Of a DNA stretch of 11,085 nucleotides, positions 1 through 4,998 are shown in pieces. The notes under the pieces are model-generated. The model was not told the DNA's origin and did not search any database. It was given only the letters and a program-made list of their open reading frames with translations. How positions within the stretch are numbered: the first letter of the stretch is position 1; the number at the start of each line of letters is the position of its first letter. Both the position numbers and the translations under genes were made by a program. The DNA lies in contig CALBSD010000102.1 in NCBI GenBank assembly GCA_937927625.1, positions 1 to 11,085 on the forward strand, given 5' to 3'. This DNA comes from an uncultured Actinomycetes bacterium. Its GTDB lineage: Bacteria > Actinomycetota > Acidimicrobiia > Acidimicrobiales > Ilumatobacteraceae.

Positions 1-76
1 GCCTTCGTAGCTCAGTGGATAGAGCAACGGTTTCCTAAACCGCAGGTCGCATGTTCGATCCATGCCGAGGGCGCCA
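1..76 (+). tRNA. tRNA-Arg (anticodon CCU)
   Basis: The 76 bases fold as a complete cloverleaf and match standard tRNA numbering without insertions. The acceptor stem is GCCTTCG (1-7) with CGAGGGC (66-72), including one G-T pair. The D stem is GCTC/GAGC (10-13/22-25) and the T stem GCATG/CATGC (49-53/61-65) around TTCGATC. The anticodon loop TTCCTAA places CCT at 34-36, so the tRNA reads the AGG arginine codon. The discriminator is G73 and the 3' CCA (74-76) is encoded in the DNA. One oddity is an A27-C43 mismatch at the top of the anticodon stem; the other four pairs are intact. The promoter lies outside the window. Confidence 0.96.
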
Positions 77-86
77 AATGACTAGT

Positions 87-92
87 TAATGT
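87..92 (+). promoter_or_regulatory. Candidate -10 box for a leaderless transcript of the first hypothetical gene
   Basis: TAATGT fits the actinobacterial -10 pattern TANNNT. It ends exactly six bases before the ATG at 99, which would put transcription start on the A of the start codon. No Shine-Dalgarno sequence precedes that ATG. The same box with the same spacing, followed by the same TTC, occurs before the GH3 gene at 10781. No convincing -35 element is visible; its expected position falls inside the tRNA 3' end. Read-through from the tRNA is an alternative. Confidence 0.5.
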
Positions 93-98
93 TTCAAC

Positions 99-587
99 AT
101 GAAGGCTGATGACATTCCTGTGGCTCACACACCGCCGGGCGGATACGGAGCAACTTTCCCACCGCTGATTCTGGGCGATTGTGATGAGCCATTAGCGGAA
201 GGTGCTCCGGACTTACGCGGCATTTGGCGTGCTGTGAGTGCGACACGCGGGGGAGAACAAGTTCCTGAAGGTGATCGTTTGTTGTCGTACACGGAACGAA
301 TCGAACAGTGCGGAAATCGCATCGTTGACTGTGGTGGTGGAACCATCGCGGATGCTCGGGCTGATGGAACGAAAGAGAATGGCGTCCACGATGTCTCCGT
401 GTTCGACTATGTCACGCCAATTCATGTTGTTGCGTCTTACGAACAAGGTGTGTTCGTTCTTAGACCAGTAGGGATTCCCGGGATAGAAGTGCGTCGTTGC
501 CTTGACGAAGATGGACACATGGTGTGGACTCGGCCCGACATGGGTGGAATTCGCGTTGTTCTTGAACGCATAAGCGCTCCGCAGTAA
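99..587 (+). CDS. Conserved hypothetical protein, possibly beta-barrel (lipocalin-like)
   Basis: This 162-residue protein is cytoplasmic by appearance, with no signal peptide or membrane segment. I do not recognise a named family with certainty. After a proline-rich start it has DLRGIWRAVSA (residues 39-49), a RIEQCGNRIV strand (67-76), the stretch HDVSVFDYVTPIHVVASYE (96-114), and a closing series of strands ending in VVLERIS. A conserved GxW near the start, alternating strands and an Arg near the end resemble small lipocalin-like barrels, but this is only a fold guess. ATG 99 is chosen because it sits six bases after a TAATGT box; no ribosome site is seen. The gene stands between the tRNA and the promoter at 616, so it is probably its own short transcription unit. 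Confidence 0.8.
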   Translation: MKADDIPVAHTPPGGYGATFPPLILGDCDEPLAEGAPDLRGIWRAVSATRGGEQVPEGDRLLSYTERIEQCGNRIVDCGGGTIADARADGTKENGVHDVSVFDYVTPIHVVASYEQGVFVLRPVGIPGIEVRRCLDEDGHMVWTRPDMGGIRVVLERISAPQ

Positions 588-615
588 ATAGTGGTGCCGC
601 CACTTGATGGTGGGT

Positions 616-644
616 TTGACAGCCGTCCGTTGTAGCCATACCTT
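616..644 (+). promoter_or_regulatory. Sigma70-type promoter for the six-gene operon
   Basis: A perfect TTGACA -35 hexamer (616-621) is followed after exactly 17 bases by TACCTT (639-644), which fits the TANNNT -10 pattern. Predicted transcription start is near 651, giving a leader of about 22 bases that contains the GGAGG ribosome site at 656. This is the best promoter in the window by spacing and match. It also argues against an upstream start for the phosphotransferase gene at ATG 604, which would put the promoter inside the coding region. Confidence 0.65.
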
Positions 645-655
645 GTGGCACAACT

Positions 656-666
656 GGAGGTGGGGG
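656..666 (+). promoter_or_regulatory. Ribosome binding site deciding the phosphotransferase start
   Basis: GGAGG (656-660) is followed closely by a GGGGG run (662-666), ending six bases before ATG 673. This purine-rich site supports 673 as the start over the in-frame ATG 604 and TTG 643. Confidence 0.65.
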
Positions 667-672
667 TTACCG

Positions 673-1725
673 ATGGAACAGGCCATATTTGCGTTGATGA
701 AGAGGGTGGAGCCCAGCATCACGCATATCGAAATGGAAGAACTGCAGCCCATTCCGGGCGGGTTCTCACGCGAAACATTCAAATGTGATGTTCGAGTCAC
801 GCGGAACGGTGTCGATGAAGTCTTGCCGTTAATTATTCGTAAGAATCCGCCAGACGTAGAGGCAATTCTCAACACCAGTCGATCTGTGGAACATGAACTA
901 ATTGAGGCACTTCGTTTGCGCACCACCGTCCCGATTAGTCGCAGCTACGGATACGAAATGGACCCCGCCCCATTTGGCGAGGCCGCGATGATTCTTGAGC
1001 GTGCGTCGGGTAGTGGTCAAACATCTGCGTTGTTTAATGGCGGCGCCGACGAAGATCAGACCGAAGAAGTCATCAAGCATCTTTGTGAAGTACTTGTTGA
1101 GTTGCACTCAACAGATATCTCACTGATTGACCCTGATGGCGCGTTGATCGACCCACGCGGTGTTGGCATCACTGCCGGCTCGTGGGATGAGTACATGGAC
1201 AGCACGTTTAAGTACTACTTGCGTGAATACAAGACAATTGCGTGGGACCCAACGATGATGGTTCTTCTTGACTCATTTCTGACGTTGCGTCGTTTGAAGC
1301 CGCGGCCAATGAAGTTGTCCGTGGTGCACGGTGACTTCAACCCAGCCAACTTCCTTTATGCAGATGGGAAAGTGACTGCACTCATTGACTGGGAGAACAG
1401 CCGTATCGGTGACCCGCGAGAGGACCTCGGTTGGATGGTGCTGATGGACATTCTCAGCAACACATCAGTCATGAGCTATCCGAAGAAGGAAGGTGGTTTC
1501 CTCGCGTATTACAACAAGCTCACGGGGCAGGACATCACGCCGGAAGAACTTGGATACTTCACATTATTTGGTACAGCAAATATTGCGGTACCCATCCATC
1601 AATCGGTAGCACGTCGTATGAAGAAAGAACACGTGTTGCTTCTTCCGCTTTATCTCACTCAATCAAGTATGCCTGCACTTCCTGCAATGGCGCAGTTGAT
1701 GCAATACCCAGGAGCAACAGCATGA
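673..1725 (+). CDS. Phosphotransferase family protein (aminoglycoside phosphotransferase/kinase fold)
   Basis: This 350-residue soluble protein has the APH/choline-kinase fold. The catalytic loop is HGDFNPAN (residues 219-226), matching HxDxxxxN with Asp221 as the expected base. The metal-binding DWE follows at 239-241 (ALIDWENSRIGDPREDLGW). The N-lobe shows a glycine-rich loop IPGGFSRETF (27-36) and RKNPP (56-60) where the ATP-phosphate lysine is expected. The family includes antibiotic kinases, but the closest overall pattern is the housekeeping type related to the N-terminal kinase domain of ACAD10/11 acyl-CoA dehydrogenases. I infer an alcohol- or hydroxyacyl-phosphorylating enzyme, not a resistance gene; the substrate is unknown. 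Its stop overlaps the start of the next gene in ATGA, so the two are translationally coupled. The promoter at 616 and GGAGG site set the start. Confidence 0.88.
   Translation: MEQAIFALMKRVEPSITHIEMEELQPIPGGFSRETFKCDVRVTRNGVDEVLPLIIRKNPPDVEAILNTSRSVEHELIEALRLRTTVPISRSYGYEMDPAPFGEAAMILERASGSGQTSALFNGGADEDQTEEVIKHLCEVLVELHSTDISLIDPDGALIDPRGVGITAGSWDEYMDSTFKYYLREYKTIAWDPTMMVLLDSFLTLRRLKPRPMKLSVVHGDFNPANFLYADGKVTALIDWENSRIGDPREDLGWMVLMDILSNTSVMSYPKKEGGFLAYYNKLTGQDITPEELGYFTLFGTANIAVPIHQSVARRMKKEHVLLLPLYLTQSSMPALPAMAQLMQYPGATA
1711..1714 (+). promoter_or_regulatory. Ribosome binding site inside the phosphotransferase 3' end
   Basis: GGAG lies seven bases before ATG 1722, within the last codons of the preceding gene. 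It selects 1722 over upstream in-frame starts as far back as 1431, which would overlap the kinase gene by nearly 300 bases. Confidence 0.6.
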
Positions 1726-2228
1726 ACACAGTCCCTTCCGTTGATGATCTTCTTGAAGGTTTCATCATTGCAATCAACAATGAAATCATGCCGTTTCTCA
1801 ATAATCCGAAAGCAGTTGCGACTGCAGCGATGATGCAATCGTTGTTACAAGAAGTGCGCCAAGTATTGCCTATCTTCGACAAGGCAATTGCTGAAGAACA
1901 CAATCAGATGACCCTGACATTACGGGAGGTTGCCGCAAAACTTGAGGGCATCAGTGGTGCTGAAGCTGATCGGATTCGTGATCGTGCTGCGACTCTTGGT
2001 GCACTCTCTGATGTTGCAATTCCTGCTGATCAGTCACCTATTCGTGAAGCCCATCAGAAACTGGGGTACGCATTACAAGACACCATTTCGGATCTTGATG
2101 TGTTGCAGCGGGCGGGCGAGACGAAAGCCGATGAGGCATTGAATCGACTTCGTGAGTTCTTGATGCCCACCATCGTTAAGCATGTTGCTGCCACCAGTGT
2201 TGGCGGTGGCATGGTGGGCCGCGGCTAA
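1722..2228 (+). CDS. Helical protein paired with phosphotransferase (DUF6285-like)
   Basis: This 168-residue, almost wholly alpha-helical protein has no membrane segment. The N-terminal part (residues 5-60: PSVDDLLEGF, a helix ending IMPFLN, then a helix with RQVLPIFDKAI) resembles DUF6285. I recall that family as a small protein commonly encoded directly after phosphotransferases of the ACAD10/11-like type; the assignment rests on pattern memory and context. Residues 64-155 add further amphipathic helices, and the tail is glycine-rich (VGGGMVGRG). Start 1722 overlaps the kinase stop by four bases (ATGA) and has a GGAG site, so the two products are probably made in fixed ratio. An accessory or partner subunit of the kinase is plausible but unproven. 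No catalytic motif is visible. Confidence 0.8.
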   Translation: MNTVPSVDDLLEGFIIAINNEIMPFLNNPKAVATAAMMQSLLQEVRQVLPIFDKAIAEEHNQMTLTLREVAAKLEGISGAEADRIRDRAATLGALSDVAIPADQSPIREAHQKLGYALQDTISDLDVLQRAGETKADEALNRLREFLMPTIVKHVAATSVGGGMVGRG

Positions 2229-2236
2229 TTCAACCG

Positions 2237-2638
2237 ATGACCGAAAATGGGGCGGTATTTCGTCGCGCAAGTGATTGCGAGACTGAATCTTGGCGTGATG
2301 AAGTGACCGGTCATGTTGACTGGTGGACGTTGTTCAGTGCTGACCGCACGCCAACATGTGGCTTGACAGTTGGAATCGCAGAAGTTCCGGTGGGCGCACC
2401 ACGTCCGCCTCGGGGTCATACGCACGAACAACAAGAGGTGTACTTCTTCTTGTCGGGCAGCGGGGAAGTAGTGCTGAATGGCGAGTCCACTGCAGTGACA
2501 GCGGGTGATGCCGTGTTTATTCCAGGGAATATGGAACATATGTCTGTCAACACCGGGAATGAACCGTTGCGGTTGTTGTATTTCTTCCCGGCGGATTCAT
2601 TCGCGGATATTGAATACAAATTCCCCGGCCGCGAATAG
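2237..2638 (+). CDS. Single-domain cupin protein
   Basis: This 133-residue protein is a small cupin. Motif 1 is HTHEQQE (residues 61-67), giving the metal ligands His61, His63 and Glu67 in HxHxxxE spacing. Motif 2 runs GDAVFIPGNMEHMSVN (90-105), giving the fourth ligand His101. All four ligands are present, so a metal-binding barrel (Fe, Mn, Ni or Zn) is expected. Such proteins may be isomerases, dioxygenases or small-ligand sensors, and the sequence does not decide which. It starts eight bases after the previous stop with no Shine-Dalgarno match, consistent with translation by a terminating ribosome in the same operon. The residues before the barrel (1-50) contain a WRDEVTGHVDWW segment whose role I do not recognise. 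Confidence 0.87.
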   Translation: MTENGAVFRRASDCETESWRDEVTGHVDWWTLFSADRTPTCGLTVGIAEVPVGAPRPPRGHTHEQQEVYFFLSGSGEVVLNGESTAVTAGDAVFIPGNMEHMSVNTGNEPLRLLYFFPADSFADIEYKFPGRE

Positions 2639-2649
2639 GACTCATTCCG

Positions 2650-2661
2650 TGCGACGTCGCA
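2650..2661 (+). repeat. 12-base perfect palindrome in the cupin/hypothetical gap
   Basis: TGCGACGTCGCA is a perfect dyad with no loop. It lies in the 54-base gap between the cupin stop and the next start, one of the longest gaps in the operon. It could be a protein-binding site, but a 12-base palindrome is expected a few times by chance in a window this size. No -35/-10 pair is evident next to it. Confidence 0.25.
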
Positions 2662-2692
2662 AGGGCCTGCGAAAGAGTGCAATGCTGTGCGT

Positions 2693-3334
2693 ATGAGTGC
2701 AGACACGCCACAGAAAATCACCTCCGATATGCGCAACGTTCGTTACGGCGAAGTGTTGGGTGTCTTTGTTCGCGAACAGGATATCTATGCCGAAGTATGG
2801 GGCACGCAGATGTTGCACGATTGCCCGCTTGAGTGGTGGGACTCACTTGACCCTGAAGAATTGAAGACAGAACTGGGTGCACTCGCCATCAAGATGAATG
2901 GCCCACGTCATTGGGTGCTCGATGGATTCGGTAACAAGACCGCTCACATCGAACCAGTGATTCGTGACTTCAATGGATTGCCTATGCGTCGTATTGCGAC
3001 TGTTGAATTTGAGCCAGGGACAAAGCCGGGTACTGCGCCTTATGAAATTCGTCGTGTCAACCGCGGTGCAGTCTTTTTCTGGGACAAAGGCACTGAGGTA
3101 TACGAGCTGGTTCGCCCCGATGGTGAGGCCTATGTCATGCAGGCGTTGTGTACTGCAGTGGACCCAACAAATGCTCTGGAAAACCTTTCGGGACTGGGAA
3201 GCAAATTGCAATTGCCCGAGGGCTGGTCGTATCGCACGCGCATTCTTGAAGAAGACCTTGTTGTTGATACCTCTGATCACCTTGCCACCGTTGTGCAGGA
3301 TGAATTAGAGAACACCTACACACTTCCGTACTGA
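2693..3334 (+). CDS. Conserved hypothetical protein
   Basis: This 213-residue protein lacks a signal peptide and membrane spans. I know of no function. Distinctive stretches are IKMNGPRHWVLDGFG (residues 67-81), GLPMRRIATVEF (95-106), and a C-terminal block with VYELVRPDGEAYVMQ (136-150), LGSKLQLPEGWSYRTR (168-183) and VVQDELENTYT (200-210). I recall hypothetical proteins from proteobacteria and actinobacteria with the same MNGPR-W, YVMQ, LP-GW and QDEL-NTY pattern, so this is probably a real conserved family; that is memory, not a search. ATG 2693 is preferred over the GTG two codons upstream (2687), but neither has a good ribosome site, so the start is uncertain. It lies in the same direction and probable operon as the cupin and kinase genes. 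Confidence 0.8.
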   Translation: MSADTPQKITSDMRNVRYGEVLGVFVREQDIYAEVWGTQMLHDCPLEWWDSLDPEELKTELGALAIKMNGPRHWVLDGFGNKTAHIEPVIRDFNGLPMRRIATVEFEPGTKPGTAPYEIRRVNRGAVFFWDKGTEVYELVRPDGEAYVMQALCTAVDPTNALENLSGLGSKLQLPEGWSYRTRILEEDLVVDTSDHLATVVQDELENTYTLPY

Positions 3335-3355
3335 TTACTCCGCTAGAAATAGAGG

Positions 3356-3703
3356 GTGATTGAGCCCCGAGAGATTTCGCTAGATAAAGAGGCGATTGCG
3401 TCGCTGTCGCAAATCATTGGAATCATGACGGACCAAGTGCAGCTGGCAGAACGTCAGACGCGCTGGAATGTGGAGCATCTCATTGACCTCGATGAGCGGT
3501 TATTCGCGCATGAAGATGGTCAGCCAATTGTTCTTGGGCTTGACGATGCGGCACTCCTTTTAGAGGGAATGGCATTTACTGAAATCATGTCGGTGGAATT
3601 GCCTTGGTTTGACATGGTGCAGTGGACGAGTGATTTTGTGACGGCTGAATTGCGTCAACATTGGACACAGGAACAATGGGAGCGGTTCGCAGCACGCGAC
3701 TAG
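3356..3703 (+). CDS. Small hypothetical protein
   Basis: This 115-residue acidic, mainly helical protein has no recognised domain. The N-terminal half is a long amphipathic helix region (residues 8-50). Then come GLDDAALLLEGMAFTEIMS (61-79) and a tryptophan-rich C-terminus (WFDMVQW 84-90, HWTQEQWERF 102-111). GTG 3356 is used because the frame extends back to it; AGAGG abuts it, closer than a normal ribosome site. An internal ATG at 3425 is a possible alternative start. The start is 21 bases after the preceding stop, and the stop is two bases before the transporter ATG, so cotranscription with the transporter is very likely. A cytoplasmic accessory role to the transporter would fit the position but is speculation. 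Confidence 0.65.
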   Translation: MIEPREISLDKEAIASLSQIIGIMTDQVQLAERQTRWNVEHLIDLDERLFAHEDGQPIVLGLDDAALLLEGMAFTEIMSVELPWFDMVQWTSDFVTAELRQHWTQEQWERFAARD

Positions 3704-3705
3704 TC

Positions 3706-4983
3706 ATGAAGACCGTTGAACACCATCCGCATCGCGCACGATTCCGTGGTCGCGGATACTTTCAACGCGTCGGCCCAGGACTCATCACTGGTGCAGCTGA
3801 TGATGATCCATCAGGAATTGGTACATACTCACAAGTTGGTGCTGCATTCGGATTCGGCTTGTTGTGGTCAACACTGGTGGCACTACCGCTAGCAATTGCT
3901 GTGCAAGAGGCAACGGCGCGTCTTGGGCTCTCATCAGGACAGGGCCTTGCGTCTCTCATTCGCCGCGAGTTTCCCAAGTGGGTTTTGTATGTCGCCCTTT
4001 TGTTAGTGATGGGTGCGAACTCTTTCAACATTGGTGCAGACCTTGGGTCAATGGCCGCTGCAACTCGACTCATCATTCCCATTCCTCATATGTTTCTCGT
4101 TGTCTTCTTCGCAGTGGGAATGGCGTTCATCGAAGTCGCAATTCCGTATCACAAGTACTCGCGCGTCTTGCGTTGGCTGTGTATTTCGTTGCTTTCCTAC
4201 ATCGTGGTTCTGTTCATTGTGAAGGTGGATTGGGGAGACGTGCTGCACGGTCTGCTTGTTCCTCACTTCACATTTAAGAAAGCCACAATCGCAGCGTTGA
4301 TTGCATTGTTTGGTACCACGATTTCTCCGTATCTCTTCTTCTGGCAGACCAGTGAAGAAGTGGAAGAGTTGCGAGAACATGGCACGACCACGCCGGATAA
4401 AGAACACTGGGGTGGTCACTTGCGTGCGATGCGTGGTGATGTGTTTGCCGGAATGTTCAGTGGAGTATTTGTGATGTTCGCCATCATGGTGACATCCGCT
4501 GCCACGCTAGGAAAAGCAGGAATTACCAAGATTGGAACTGCGGAAGAAGCGGCGATGGCATTGGAACCATTGGCGGGAAGCGCAGCGAAGTATCTCTTTG
4601 CAATTGGCATCGTGGGTACCGGTTTGTTGGCGGTTCCTGTTCTTGCAGGCTCCACCTCGTATGCGCTGGCTGAAACGTTCAGTTGGCGTGAAGGTCTCAG
4701 TCTCAAGATGTCGCAAGCCAAAGCGTTTTATGTCGTCATTGTCGGTTCAATGCTGTTGGGTCTCGGAATGAATGTGGCCGGGTTGGACCCAGTGCGTTCG
4801 CTCTATTGGTCGGCAATTCTGAACGGACTTGCAGCACCTCCGCTCATCATCATGATTCTCATCCTGTCGCGACGGAAGAACGTAATGGACGAGCATGTCA
4901 GCGGCCGAGTCTCCACAACTTTCGTGACGTTGGCAGCCGTGATGAGCTCGGCACTTCCTGTTGTCTATTTCCTCGCGAAGTAA
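3706..4983 (+). CDS. Divergent NRAMP-family metal ion transporter
   Basis: This 425-residue membrane protein has about eleven hydrophobic segments. The TM1 region GPGLITGAADDDPSGIGTYS (residues 23-42) aligns without gaps with the NRAMP core. The DPGN of manganese/iron transporters is replaced by DPSG, so the metal-binding Asn is Gly. In TM6 the usual MPH is SPY (GTTISPYLFFWQ, 203-214), so the binding Met and the His two residues on are absent. The transport Asp (34) is kept. The protein is therefore an NRAMP-fold cation/proton symporter or relative whose substrate should not be assumed to be Mn or Fe; Mg-type NRAMP-related proteins also lack the Met. ATG 3706 lies two bases after the previous stop; an overlapping ATG at 3676 would add ten residues. 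The next gene converges only 15 bases away. Confidence 0.9.
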   Translation: MKTVEHHPHRARFRGRGYFQRVGPGLITGAADDDPSGIGTYSQVGAAFGFGLLWSTLVALPLAIAVQEATARLGLSSGQGLASLIRREFPKWVLYVALLLVMGANSFNIGADLGSMAAATRLIIPIPHMFLVVFFAVGMAFIEVAIPYHKYSRVLRWLCISLLSYIVVLFIVKVDWGDVLHGLLVPHFTFKKATIAALIALFGTTISPYLFFWQTSEEVEELREHGTTTPDKEHWGGHLRAMRGDVFAGMFSGVFVMFAIMVTSAATLGKAGITKIGTAEEAAMALEPLAGSAAKYLFAIGIVGTGLLAVPVLAGSTSYALAETFSWREGLSLKMSQAKAFYVVIVGSMLLGLGMNVAGLDPVRSLYWSAILNGLAAPPLIIMILILSRRKNVMDEHVSGRVSTTFVTLAAVMSSALPVVYFLAK

Positions 4984-4998
4984 CTCACGACGAAATAT

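Noticed and set aside
1..98. Integration site of a mobile element at the tRNA
   Set aside because: No integrase, no repeat of the tRNA 3' end elsewhere in the window, and ordinary genes follow.
590..604. Short inverted repeat AGTGG/CCACT after the first hypothetical gene
   Set aside because: A five-base stem with no following T-run is too weak for an intrinsic terminator.
604..672. N-terminal extension of the phosphotransferase from ATG 604
   Set aside because: The extension contains the TTGACA/TACCTT promoter and the GGAGG site, and adds no domain residues.
213..926. Long minus-strand open frame of 237 codons
   Set aside because: It crosses two plus-strand genes with good protein features and the promoter at 616, and its translation shows no domain and a composition typical of antisense frames.
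673..1725. Aminoglycoside resistance gene
   Set aside because: The HxDxxxxN/DWE motifs are common to the whole kinase-like superfamily. The coupled helical partner gene and overall pattern fit a housekeeping phosphotransferase better.
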